Shown here: positions 35,685 to 43,423 of the stretch, piece after piece
Position numbering within the stretch: the first letter of the stretch is position 1
Layout: each line of letters begins with the position of its first letter
From: Crocinitomicaceae bacterium
GTDB lineage: Bacteria > Bacteroidota > Bacteroidia > Flavobacteriales_D > Crocinitomicaceae
NCBI GenBank assembly: GCA_020436025.1
Contig: JAGQYP010000031.1
Span: 1 to 43,423 of the forward strand
Direction of reading: 5' to 3'
Length of the DNA: 43,423 nucleotides
Program-made: the position numbers and the translations under genes
Notes under the pieces: model-generated
The model's input: the letters and a program-made list of their open reading frames with translations, nothing else
Databases searched by the model: none
What the model was told of the DNA's origin: nothing

Positions 35685-36416
35685 TTACCATTTTCTAGAT
35701 TGAATCACCAATTTTGTCCCAGCAATGAAAACAACAATCAAACTAGTGAAGTAAATTAAATCCCGGGTATCCACCACACCTTTTTTAATGGCTTCGTAGT
35801 GATCGAACATGCCAAATTTCTTAATCACATAATCCATTTCCCCCATAAGTTGGAAGCTTCCCAACATATTCAGTCCATCGTACAAAAACCAACAAAGAAA
35901 TACGGAAATGATGAAAGCGATAATCTGACTATTCGTAATGGAAGAAGCAAAAATCCCAAAAGCCACAAAACAAGCTCCAATGAACAAAAGACCGAAATAT
36001 GAACCAATGGCAGCTCCATCATCCATTATTCCAACCGGATTTCCAAGTCGATGAACGGTGTAGTAATAAATAAAAGTGGGAATCAAAGAAATAAAAACCA
36101 AAGTGACTCCAGCAAAATATTTTGCCAGGATGATGGCATTATCCGAAAGTGGTTTGGTGAATAACAATTCGATAGTTCCCGTTCTTTTTTCTTCTGAGAA
36201 AGACCTCATCGTAATGGCCGGAATCAAAATCAGAAAGATATAGGGACTGATATAGAAAAACGGAATCAAATCTGCTTGCTCCCCCTCTAAAATATTAGAA
36301 TCCGAGCTGATCACCCATAAAAACAAACTATTGAGTATGAGAAATATGGCTATGAAAATATAGCCAATTACAGAGCTCAAAAAGCTTCTTATTTCTTTCA
36401 AATAAAGCGCTAGCAT
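35685..36416 (-). CDS. gldF: Gliding motility ABC transporter permease GldF
   Basis: 243 residues with about six membrane segments. MLALYLKEIRSFLSSVIGYIF and SFSEEKRTGTIELLFTKPLSD are the ABC-2 type permease signatures. It pairs with GldG, which follows after 3 bp, and with an ATPase encoded elsewhere. As first gene of the minus-strand cluster it has a TAnnTTTG box at 36434. Confidence 0.93.
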   Translation of the reverse strand: MLALYLKEIRSFLSSVIGYIFIAIFLILNSLFLWVISSDSNILEGEQADLIPFFYISPYIFLILIPAITMRSFSEEKRTGTIELLFTKPLSDNAIILAKYFAGVTLVFISLIPTFIYYYTVHRLGNPVGIMDDGAAIGSYFGLLFIGACFVAFGIFASSITNSQIIAFIISVFLCWFLYDGLNMLGSFQLMGEMDYVIKKFGMFDHYEAIKKGVVDTRDLIYFTSLIVVFIAGTKLVIQSRKW

Positions 36417-36433
36417 AATCGATTATTGATAGA

Positions 36434-36441
36434 CAAAATTA
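36434..36441 (-). promoter_or_regulatory. Putative -7 box TAATTTTG for gldF
   Basis: Minus strand TAATTTTG, ending 17 bp from the gldF ATG (36416). The only nearby TTTG is 11 nt upstream, too close for a standard -33 element. Confidence 0.35.
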
Positions 36442-36649
36442 ATTTTATTTTACAAACCTCTCCTAAGGAAAAAACTTAAAAACTGCTAAAATTCTACATT
36501 CCTACTCTATGCTTTCTTTTAAGTTCTCTGAATCCCAATCTGCTAAGTTGGAAATATTAAGAACCTGTTTTGCTTCTTTTCAGATTAATTTTAAACAATT
36601 CAACTTGAATATTATTTATACAATAACTCCAAACACTCCCACAGGTTAC

Positions 36650-36657
36650 TATCTTTG
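36650..36657 (+). promoter_or_regulatory. Putative -7 box TATCTTTG with near-leaderless start
   Basis: TATCTTTG is a perfect TAnnTTTG box and ends 9 bp before the ATG at 36667, predicting a leader of only a few nucleotides. The divergent intergenic region 36417-36654 is otherwise AT-rich with no further feature seen. Confidence 0.45.
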
Positions 36658-36666
36658 CAATGCTGG

Positions 36667-39120
36667 ATGAAATTGCTTGCCATTCTCATATTTACAACTT
36701 CATTATCAATTAGTTTCGCTCAACGAACACTAACAATTCCCCTATTTGATGAACCCATTAAAGTAGATGGTGTATTAGATGAAAAAGAATGGAGTAAAAT
36801 AGAATGGCAAACCAATTTTACTCAAGATTACCCTAAAACGGGAGAACCTTGTACACGTAAAACCCAATTCAAAATGGGCTACGACAATACTTCTCTTTAC
36901 ATTGGAGCGATTTTATATGATGATAAAGATTCCATTTTCTATACTTTATCTGAACGAGATGATTTTGGGAACGGAGATTATTTTGGCGTAATTATCGACC
37001 CTTACCAAGGCGGAAACAACGGATTTGGATATTTCGTGACAGCCGCAGGAGTAAGAAGAGATGCCTATTATTTTGGGGAAGATGCAGATGAATCCTGGAA
37101 TGCGGTTTGGAGTAGTAAAACTACTAAGACGGATTCTGCATGGATCTTAGAGATTCAAATTCCTTTTTCGGCAATTCGATTTCCACGAAAAGAAGTACAA
37201 ACTTGGAATATCAACTTTGTTCGTCAAATCAGAAGAAATAGGGAAAATGCGTATTGGAACCCCGTTGACCCGAAAAAATTTGGCCTTTTAAATCAATTTG
37301 GTCTACTTGAAGGGATCAAAGGAATCAAACCACCAGTCCGTTTGTCTTTTTCGCCTTATGCTTCTACTTATGCTCGCCACTACCCGAATCCAAACGGAAA
37401 AGATTGGGATTTTGGATACGGTCTAGGAATGGATCTTAAGTATGGGATAACGGATGCTTTCACCTTGGACATGACATTAGTTCCGGACTACACCAATGTC
37501 AGAACAGATGATCAAGTTCTTAACCTGACACCCTTCGAAGTTCAATTCAATGAGAACAGGCAATTTTTCACTGAAGGAATGGAACTATACAACATTGGGG
37601 AAATATTCTACTCTAGAAGAATTGGGGGAAGACCACTTTATTTTAACTCACTTGAAGACAATGTTCAAGATACGTTAGGAGAACATGTTTCAAAGAATCC
37701 AGGGGTAGCCCAATTGATCAATGCAACCAAATTAACTGGTCGAACCAAACAAGGTACAGGGATAGGATTATTAAATGCTGTAACGAACAGAACCATAGGA
37801 GTAATTTCGGATACGGTGGGTGGAGCTCGAAATTATATTACAGATCCATGGACCAATTACAATATTTTCTCCATCTCCCAAAATCTACCAAATAATTCTG
37901 TTTTTTCGGTCATGAATAGTAACGTGACCAGAGAAGGAGATTTCTATGATGCCAATGTGTCTGTTATTGAAGGTATGTACAGAAATAAGAAGAATAGTTT
38001 TGCACTTGGAGCATCTACTAAATTATCCTATTTGTACAGCAACAATATGGATAATTCATTAGGTTATTCCTATGGAGTTTTAGCCGCAAAGACCTCGGGG
38101 CATGTTCAAGGTGAGATTTCTTATTCGGATGTGAGCGACAAATTTGATATCAATGATCTTGGCTTTCAATACCGAAACAATCAAAGGAGTTTTTACGGAG
38201 AAGTGGGGTATTACACTTTCAAAAAATGGAAAAAATTCTACCGAACCAGAGCTGTTTTCAATATGAGTCATACCCGATTGAGTACACCCGATAGACCGGA
38301 ATCATTTGATCTCAACTTAACCTTTATTGGCACCTATCTAAATTTCATGACAGCTTCCTTGAGCATGAATGCCAAACCATTTGGTGAATATGATTATTAC
38401 GAACCCAGATTTTGGGGTAAGAAATATTTTGCACTTCCTTCAATCAATGTAGGAGGATGGTTGTCTAGTGATTACAGCAAAGTTTTTGCTTATGACATCA
38501 GAGCTTTTTGGCGCCAATATATTCACCAAAATAGATTTGACATAACGTTCTACTTTTCTCCTAGAGTAAGAGCTGGAAACATGATCTTTTTCGTATATGA
38601 ATTCAATTACAACTATGCTCACAATCAAGAAGGATATGCCTTTTACCCTTTTGATGATCTTCCTGATGAATCTGTTTTTGGTACAAGACATAATCAAACC
38701 ATCACCAATACACTTACCATGGATTTTCGATTCACAAACCGAATGGGGGTGAATTTGAGAGTTAGACATTATTGGGCACAAGTGAAATACAACAATTTCT
38801 ATTTACTGCAAGGAGACGGAAGACTGGAGCACATGAATTACGACGGGTTAGATGCGAACGGTCAATCTCTTCACGACATCAATTTTAATGCTTTTACAAT
38901 AGATTTTATCTACAAATGGCGATTCCAACCTGGAAGCGAGATCAGTTTTGTTTGGAAAAATTCGATTTATACTTCAGGAAACGAGACGGGTTATAATTTC
39001 TTCAAGAACTTTGGAGAAATGATTATGTCACCAGCTACAAACACCTTATCAATAAAAATACTTTATTACCTGGATGTCCTTTATTTTAAAAAATGGTGTC
39101 GAAAAAAGAAGGAAGTGTAA
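36667..39120 (+). CDS. Outer-membrane DUF5916 protein with N-terminal CBM9-like domain
   Basis: From ATG 36667, 817 residues; the open frame reaches a TTG at 36655 that is inside the promoter box, so it is not preferred. Signal peptide MKLLAILIFTTSLSISFAQ, then a CBM9-like domain (about 20-215: PIKVDGVLDEKEW, NTSLYIGAILYD, GYFVTAAGVRRDAYYF). The DUF5916 outer-membrane barrel follows (about 235-817: VRLSFSPYASTYARH, FNENRQFFTEGMELYN). This fusion is common in Bacteroidota and annotated as a CBM9 family or hydrolase protein; the substrate is unknown. It ends 7 bp from the convergent T9SS cargo gene. Confidence 0.85.
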   Translation: MKLLAILIFTTSLSISFAQRTLTIPLFDEPIKVDGVLDEKEWSKIEWQTNFTQDYPKTGEPCTRKTQFKMGYDNTSLYIGAILYDDKDSIFYTLSERDDFGNGDYFGVIIDPYQGGNNGFGYFVTAAGVRRDAYYFGEDADESWNAVWSSKTTKTDSAWILEIQIPFSAIRFPRKEVQTWNINFVRQIRRNRENAYWNPVDPKKFGLLNQFGLLEGIKGIKPPVRLSFSPYASTYARHYPNPNGKDWDFGYGLGMDLKYGITDAFTLDMTLVPDYTNVRTDDQVLNLTPFEVQFNENRQFFTEGMELYNIGEIFYSRRIGGRPLYFNSLEDNVQDTLGEHVSKNPGVAQLINATKLTGRTKQGTGIGLLNAVTNRTIGVISDTVGGARNYITDPWTNYNIFSISQNLPNNSVFSVMNSNVTREGDFYDANVSVIEGMYRNKKNSFALGASTKLSYLYSNNMDNSLGYSYGVLAAKTSGHVQGEISYSDVSDKFDINDLGFQYRNNQRSFYGEVGYYTFKKWKKFYRTRAVFNMSHTRLSTPDRPESFDLNLTFIGTYLNFMTASLSMNAKPFGEYDYYEPRFWGKKYFALPSINVGGWLSSDYSKVFAYDIRAFWRQYIHQNRFDITFYFSPRVRAGNMIFFVYEFNYNYAHNQEGYAFYPFDDLPDESVFGTRHNQTITNTLTMDFRFTNRMGVNLRVRHYWAQVKYNNFYLLQGDGRLEHMNYDGLDANGQSLHDINFNAFTIDFIYKWRFQPGSEISFVWKNSIYTSGNETGYNFFKNFGEMIMSPATNTLSIKILYYLDVLYFKKWCRKKKEV

Positions 39121-39127
39121 ATGAGGA

Positions 39128-40981
39128 CTACCTTACTTTGGTAGAATAATTCATTTTTTCATCCATGATTTTCAAAATCATCACTTGATCTGGTCTTTCC
39201 AATCTAAACCCTGAAGAATTTAAAGTATGTTGTCCTTCATAGATTACTTGACCCATCATGTTTACCATTTGCACTTGAACTGGTTTATTGAAATAATCTG
39301 ACTTCACAACCAATTGAGTGTCGTCGTAAAGCACTTTAATTTCATTAGACAAATCCTGTTCATTCAATCCTAATTCAGAACCACCGAATAGATGAACTAC
39401 AAATCTGTTTTCAAAATTGACCGTATCTGAGTTATTGTATTGAATTCCAAAACCAGGAGTAATATCGTACATAGCTCCAGTGGAAAGGTCTTCCAAAGTT
39501 AAATCATATCTGGATTCCCAAGTTTCCATCTCCGTAAAAAACAAGACACCACTGCCTCTTGTGAACAAAGGGACATGTGCTGATGAATCGTTGAATGTAT
39601 TGATGGAATACTCATCGTTATGACCATAATTTTTTGAAAAAATTCGAGCATATTCACCTGGAAATTTAACAGCATCCATTCCAGGATTAAATACTTGAGT
39701 TGCATTATCATTTGCACGAATTACGATTTCATCTTGTCCCAATTGAATGCGTAATATATTCTCTAATAAATTAGTTGATTTCAAAGCAGCATCAGAAGAC
39801 ACCAAAGCTCCAGCAGTAGTAGATATGGAAGGAGAATTTGCAATAGCTTTCACATGAAAACCTTGATAAGAAGGGATCAAATTAGTCCCACCGTTTGTTC
39901 CAACTCCTCCGACATATGAAGCATAGGATTGCCCACAAGTATTGAAAGTATAAAGTGCACCATCCAAACCTGAAGTACTCCATGCTCCTGCATCCCAATC
40001 TAAGGTTCCAGGAAACGGGTTACCTAAGAAATTCCATCCATCATATGCCGTATTTCCAGTATTGGTATACTTTACAGAAAAATTAAATGTTGATGAAATA
40101 TCTGTTGTTCCTGTAAGCGACATTTTCCACATTTGAGGAATAGAAGATTGTCCTGAACTATAAACCGTATCGGAATTCCAATACCAAAAACCAGTTCCTC
40201 TTGAAACGACATCAGAAACATTAGAAGGTATAACATATCCAGTATAACCTACACTACTCCAATTTTCATCATAAAAATAGGCATTTACGAAATTGAAAGT
40301 CGGTGCTACCGAGCCTGGTATTCCTGTAAAGACCATTCGACCACCCGATGCAGAAGCATAGTCGGATAATGTGGCATCAAAAGGCCCCCCATACCAGGAC
40401 CACTCATTACATCTGCCTACATATCTTTCTGATGTAATTGTCCCATTCAATGTCCCCAAATTCACAGTCCCAATTCTTCCATGATAGTCTGGAGAGGCAA
40501 TCAAAGTCAATGATCCAGTATTTATATTCAAAGACCCAAATACTCCAAAAGTAAGAACACCCCTTAAAGTAGTTGTCCCATTTAAATTAAACGTGTTGAG
40601 TGTAAAATTTACGTTATTGAAATTATTGGTTCCCGAAATAGTTCTGGTCCCTCCAAACAACCAACCCAAAAAACTAGTCTCAAAATTAATGGTCCCAAGA
40701 GTATCTATATAACTTCCATTATTCGTCCAATTACGATCTACTCTGAGAGTAAAACCATCGTTCAATAAATTACCAGAAGCATTAATTGTCATACTTCTAC
40801 ATTGATCGTTTTGATCAATATGAACTTGATGCGCCACTACCACATCAGAATTATTTCCAGGAACACCAGAACTCCATGTACTTGGAGAACTCCATGCTCC
40901 ATCTTGCACAGAAGTTACCTGAGCCAATACAGAAGTGGCGAAAAATAAGGTAGCAACAAAGAGTAATACAACAAATTTCAT
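39128..40981 (-). CDS. Secreted T9SS cargo protein with type A sorting domain
   Basis: 617 residues: signal peptide (MKFVVLLFVATLFFATSVLA), then an N-terminal domain beginning TSVQDGAWSSPSTWSSGVPG, the typical G-W-S-x-x-x-T-W opening of Bacteroidota surface proteins, with repeat-like FNNVNFTLNTFNLNG strands. The C-terminal about 75 residues (VLYDDTQLVVKSDYFNKPVQVQMVNMMGQVIYEGQH ... YSTKVR) form a T9SS type A sorting domain, with the NMMGQ turn and a basic end. No enzyme domain is recognised, so it is most likely a surface or matrix protein. Confidence 0.85.
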   Translation of the reverse strand: MKFVVLLFVATLFFATSVLAQVTSVQDGAWSSPSTWSSGVPGNNSDVVVAHQVHIDQNDQCRSMTINASGNLLNDGFTLRVDRNWTNNGSYIDTLGTINFETSFLGWLFGGTRTISGTNNFNNVNFTLNTFNLNGTTTLRGVLTFGVFGSLNINTGSLTLIASPDYHGRIGTVNLGTLNGTITSERYVGRCNEWSWYGGPFDATLSDYASASGGRMVFTGIPGSVAPTFNFVNAYFYDENWSSVGYTGYVIPSNVSDVVSRGTGFWYWNSDTVYSSGQSSIPQMWKMSLTGTTDISSTFNFSVKYTNTGNTAYDGWNFLGNPFPGTLDWDAGAWSTSGLDGALYTFNTCGQSYASYVGGVGTNGGTNLIPSYQGFHVKAIANSPSISTTAGALVSSDAALKSTNLLENILRIQLGQDEIVIRANDNATQVFNPGMDAVKFPGEYARIFSKNYGHNDEYSINTFNDSSAHVPLFTRGSGVLFFTEMETWESRYDLTLEDLSTGAMYDITPGFGIQYNNSDTVNFENRFVVHLFGGSELGLNEQDLSNEIKVLYDDTQLVVKSDYFNKPVQVQMVNMMGQVIYEGQHTLNSSGFRLERPDQVMILKIMDEKMNYSTKVR

Positions 40982-41123
40982 AATTTCTATTTGCTGGGGT
41001 GAGTTTAGTTGATCGTATAAAATTAAGCCTTTTTTCTCATATTTTTTATTTTTTCACTCATTTTATTGAGTTGTTATACTTATTATCAATGAAGCAATGC
41101 AGCTCATTTTAGAATTCTACAAC

Positions 41124-41153
41124 ATAAAAAAAGCCACCCCTAAGGATGGCTTT
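41124..41153 (-). terminator. Intrinsic terminator of dnaK
   Basis: Inverted repeat AAAGCCA-CCC (41130-41139) with GG-A-TGGCTTT (41144-41153) around CTAA; on the minus strand the stem is followed by a T-run (A-run at 41125-41130). It lies 20 bp after the dnaK stop. Confidence 0.85.
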
Positions 41154-41173
41154 CAATTATAAGCTATTCATTA

Positions 41174-43072
41174 TTAAGATTTTGACTCATCAACTTCCTC
41201 AAAATCAACATCTGTTACTTCATCACTAGAATCTGCGCCTGAAGTATTTCCTGCATCACCTCCTGCTTGCTGAGAAGCATTGTACATTTCCTGAGAGGCT
41301 GCTTGGAAAACTGTGTTCAAGTTTTCCATTGCTGCTTTGATTCCTTCAAGGTTTTTAGCCTCATGTTCTTTTTTCAATTCAGCTAAAGCATTTTCGATCG
41401 GCTCTTTTTTATCAGCAGGAATTTTATCTCCAAACTCTTTCAATTGCTTTTCTGTTTGGAAGATTAAAGAATCCGCTTGATTCAAAGTGTCCACTTCTTC
41501 TTTCTTCTTTTTGTCAGATTCAGCATTCGCTTCAGCTTCTGCCTTCATTTTTGCAATTTCTTCATCTGTCAAACCTGAAGAAGCTTCAATTTTAATCGAT
41601 TGCTCTTTTCCTGTTCCTTTATCTTTTGCTGAAATATTCATGATTCCGTTTGCATCCACATCAAAAGTTACTTCGATTTGAGGAACACCTCTTGGAGCTG
41701 GTGGAATGTCTGTCAGTTGGAATCTTCCCAATGACTTATTATCATTTGCCATCGGTCTTTCCCCTTGAAGTACATGAATATCCACTGAAGGCTGATTATC
41801 AGCAGCTGTTGAGAACACTTCGGACTTTTTAGTTGGAATCGTAGTGTTTGCCTCAATCAACTTAGTGAAAACACCTCCCATTGTTTCAATTCCTAAAGAA
41901 AGTGGGATGACATCTAAAAGAAGTACATCGTTCACCTCTCCAGTTAAAACTCCTCCTTGGATAGCGGCTCCTAAAGCAACTACCTCATCAGGATTTACTC
42001 CTTTGGAAGGCTCTTTTCCGAAGAATTTCTTCACTGCATCTTGAATCGCTGGAATTCTTGTAGATCCTCCAACCAAAATCACGTCATCGATGTCAGAAGT
42101 AGAAAGACCTGCATTTTTAAGCGCTGACTTACAAGGCTCAATTGTTCTCTCAACGATTTTGTGAATCAATTGCTCGAATTGAGATCTCTGAAGCGATCTA
42201 ACTAAGTGTTTTGGTACTCCATCAACTGGCATAATGTAAGGCAAGTTGATCTCCGTAGATGTCGTAGACGAAAGTTCTATTTTCGCTTTCTCAGCAGCCT
42301 CTTTCAATCTTTGAAGTGCCATTGGATCTTTTCTCAAATCCAATCCTTCATCCTTTTGAAATTCATCTGCCAACCAGTTAATGATTACATCATCCACATC
42401 ATCTCCACCTAAGTGTGTATCTCCGTCAGTCGAAAGCACTTCGAAAACTCCATCCCCTAATTCAAGAATGGAAACATCATGCGTACCTCCACCGAAGTCA
42501 AATACAACTACTTTGATATCCTGATCTTTCTTATCCAAACCATATGCTAAAGCTGCAGCTGTTGGCTCGTTGATAATTCTCTTTACAGTCAAACCAGCAA
42601 TTTCTCCTGCTTCTTTGGTTGCTTGTCTTTGCGCATCGTTAAAGTAGGCAGGAACTGTAATTACAGCTTCTGTTACTGTTTGCCCAAGGTAATCCTCAGC
42701 TGTTTTCTTCATTTTTTGAAGTACCATGGCTGAAATTTCCTGTGGCGTATAATTTCTGTCATCAATCTTTACTCTTGGCGTGTTGTTATCACCTTTTACC
42801 ACTTCATAAGCTACTCTTTTGATCTCGTCTGAAACTTTGTCAAATGAAGTACCCATGAATCGTTTGATAGAGTAAACAGTTTTTTGAGGGTTTGTAATAG
42901 CTTGTCTTTTGGCAGGATCTCCTACTTTTCTCTCTCCACCGTCAACAAATGCTACTACAGAAGGAGTGGTTCTCTTTCCCTCAGCATTGCTAATTACTAC
43001 CGGCTCAGATCCTTCCATTACAGAAACACACGAGTTGGTAGTTCCTAAGTCTATTCCAATTATTTTTCCCAT
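41174..43072 (-). CDS. dnaK: Molecular chaperone DnaK (Hsp70)
   Basis: 632 residues: the nucleotide-binding domain starts [17 protein letters not shown], contains [18 protein letters not shown], then the linker [18 protein letters not shown] leading to the substrate-binding domain and a helical lid; the acidic tail ends [12 protein letters not shown]. Length and motifs are normal. It is an ATP-driven Hsp70 for protein folding with DnaJ and GrpE; neither is adjacent here. No CIRCE inverted repeat is seen upstream. Confidence 0.98.
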   Translation of the reverse strand: MGKIIGIDLGTTNSCVSVMEGSEPVVISNAEGKRTTPSVVAFVDGGERKVGDPAKRQAITNPQKTVYSIKRFMGTSFDKVSDEIKRVAYEVVKGDNNTPRVKIDDRNYTPQEISAMVLQKMKKTAEDYLGQTVTEAVITVPAYFNDAQRQATKEAGEIAGLTVKRIINEPTAAALAYGLDKKDQDIKVVVFDFGGGTHDVSILELGDGVFEVLSTDGDTHLGGDDVDDVIINWLADEFQKDEGLDLRKDPMALQRLKEAAEKAKIELSSTTSTEINLPYIMPVDGVPKHLVRSLQRSQFEQLIHKIVERTIEPCKSALKNAGLSTSDIDDVILVGGSTRIPAIQDAVKKFFGKEPSKGVNPDEVVALGAAIQGGVLTGEVNDVLLLDVIPLSLGIETMGGVFTKLIEANTTIPTKKSEVFSTAADNQPSVDIHVLQGERPMANDNKSLGRFQLTDIPPAPRGVPQIEVTFDVDANGIMNISAKDKGTGKEQSIKIEASSGLTDEEIAKMKAEAEANAESDKKKKEEVDTLNQADSLIFQTEKQLKEFGDKIPADKKEPIENALAELKKEHEAKNLEGIKAAMENLNTVFQAASQEMYNASQQAGGDAGNTSGADSSDEVTDVDFEEVDESKS

Positions 43073-43120
43073 AATTCCTATTTATGTTCTTTTTAAAATT
43101 ATTTTCTGAAAACAACTAAG

Positions 43121-43136
43121 TCAATATTCATACCAA
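43121..43136 (-). promoter_or_regulatory. Sigma-54-like -24/-12 element upstream of dnaK
   Basis: The minus-strand sequence TTGGTATGAATATTGA resembles the sigma-54 pattern TTGGCACGNNNNTTGC. The GG of -24 and TTG of -12 are kept with the usual spacing, but the -12 GC is GA. It ends about 48 bp upstream of the ATG, a suitable distance. Degenerate, so uncertain. Confidence 0.3.
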
Positions 43137-43165
43137 GCCAATTTTTCGGTCAAAATCTCTGAAAA

Positions 43166-43213
43166 CTGTCATTTTTATACTGAAATTTGAATATTTAACT
43201 GACAGGATGACAG
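43166..43213. promoter_or_regulatory. TGACAG motif cluster upstream of dnaK
   Basis: CTGTCA at 43166-43171 and two TGACAG copies in direct orientation 2 bp apart (43200-43205, 43208-43213); the first is the reverse complement of the others. They lie about 100-140 bp upstream of the dnaK ATG. This could be a heat-shock regulator site or chance. Confidence 0.3.
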
Positions 43214-43238
43214 GTTAGGTGAAGTGAAGTACATAATT

Positions 43239-43306
43239 CGTAATTCGTAATTCGAAATTATTTCCCTATCGGTCAACGAGCTCGCTATCGCTCGGTTCGT
43301 AATTCG
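43239..43306. repeat. Dispersed repeat copy 2 with CGTAATT heptamer flanks
   Basis: Two CGTAATT heptamers and a variant CGAAATT precede the core, and a further CGTAATT follows it. Positions 43257-43306 match 1053-1102 in 46 of 50 bases on the same strand. The inner inverted repeat CGAGC-8 nt-GCTCG is conserved, its outer pair being C-G here and T-G in copy 1. It lies upstream of dnaK, and no coding function is seen. Confidence 0.9.
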
Positions 43307-43320
43307 ATTTTAAAAAAATT

Positions 43321-43423
43321 CATTTTGCACTTTTCATTTTGCACTTTTCATTTTGCACTTTTCATTTTGCACTTTTCATTTTGCACTTTTCATTTTGCAC
43401 TTTTCATTTTGCACTTTTCATTT
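43321..43423. repeat. 14-bp tandem array, unit CATTTTGCACTTTT, reaching the window end
   Basis: Seven perfect copies plus CATTT (43419-43423), so the array is cut by the window edge. It directly follows the dispersed repeat, 15 bp after its core. There is no unique spacer between units, so it is not a CRISPR array. Confidence 0.95.

Larger units (their letters stand above)
43073..43423. other. Region upstream of dnaK without a gene
   Basis: 351 bp holding the dnaK promoter region (43073-43213), the dispersed repeat and the tandem array. No open reading frame with gene-like features is visible; the next gene lies beyond the window. Confidence 0.7.

Noticed and set aside
43073..43200. CIRCE heat-shock operator before dnaK
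   Set aside because: No TTAGCACTC-N9-GAGTGCTAA-like inverted repeat is present.
43321..43423. Tandem array as a CRISPR
   Set aside because: Units of 14 bp follow each other without spacers and no cas gene is present.
1..43423. Mobile elements, prophage, defence system or RNA genes
   Set aside because: No transposase, integrase, toxin-antitoxin, restriction or Cas proteins and no tRNA or rRNA were recognised.

Overview
The window reads as a chromosomal segment of a low-GC member of Bacteroidota, most likely order Flavobacteriales. The evidence is the content: gldF and gldG next to dnaN, proteins with gliding-motility/type IX secretion (T9SS) C-terminal domains, several DUF families largely confined to Bacteroidota (DUF4301, DUF6089, DUF6090, DUF5916), almost no Shine-Dalgarno sites, and TAnnTTTG-type promoter boxes. 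A Crocinitomicaceae/Cryomorphaceae-like host is a guess from overall style, not shown. It is dense chromosomal core: about 35 genes, no transposase, integrase, prophage, CRISPR array, rRNA or tRNA seen.

Layout. 1-1115: 3' part of an RluA-type pseudouridine synthase, then an 8-bp tandem array and copy 1 of a dispersed repeat. 1119-4822: DUF4301 protein, methyltransferase, secreted protein and a conserved 160-residue flavobacterial protein. 4823-9125 (minus): envelope operon running from a PorG-like/DUF6089 barrel through a BamA-like protein, a PorT-like barrel and YbaB to a TauE/SafE permease. 9252-16535 (plus): nitronate monooxygenase/FabK-like flavoenzyme, an active plus inactive M16 peptidase pair, a 1114-residue secreted CHU_C-domain protein, and an ArfB-like ribosome-rescue hydrolase whose start overlaps the adhesin stop. 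16697-18609: a Cys/Met-metabolism PLP enzyme divergent from an Lrp/AsnC regulator, with palindromes between them. 18681-20300: polytopic GT-C-like membrane protein. 20297-24110 (minus): methionine synthase split into two genes behind a SAM-I riboswitch. 24192-28719: GAPDH, O-antigen-ligase-like protein, a 50-residue membrane protein, a BNR/Asp-box protein and a DUF4412-like protein. 28757-31572: lipoprotein, class V aminotransferase, DUF6090 protein. 31670-36416 (minus): gldF-gldG-DUF4340 gene and dnaN. 36667-43072: DUF5916/CBM9 outer-membrane protein, T9SS cargo protein, dnaK. 43073-43423: dnaK promoter region, copy 2 of the dispersed repeat, and a 14-bp tandem array running off the end.

Functional themes: sulfur amino-acid metabolism (riboswitch-controlled MetH, the PLP enzyme with its Lrp-like regulator), outer-membrane biogenesis and T9SS/gliding (PorG-like, BamA-like, GldFG, two cargo proteins), and housekeeping (DnaN, DnaK, GAPDH, YbaB, ArfB). 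I did not find a convincing wholly new multi-gene system. The best leads are the riboswitch with an internal alternative pairing, the dispersed repeat attached to simple tandem arrays at both window ends, the palindromic operator on the PLP-enzyme promoter, the translationally coupled DUF4340 gene after gldG, and the unlisted 50-residue membrane protein.
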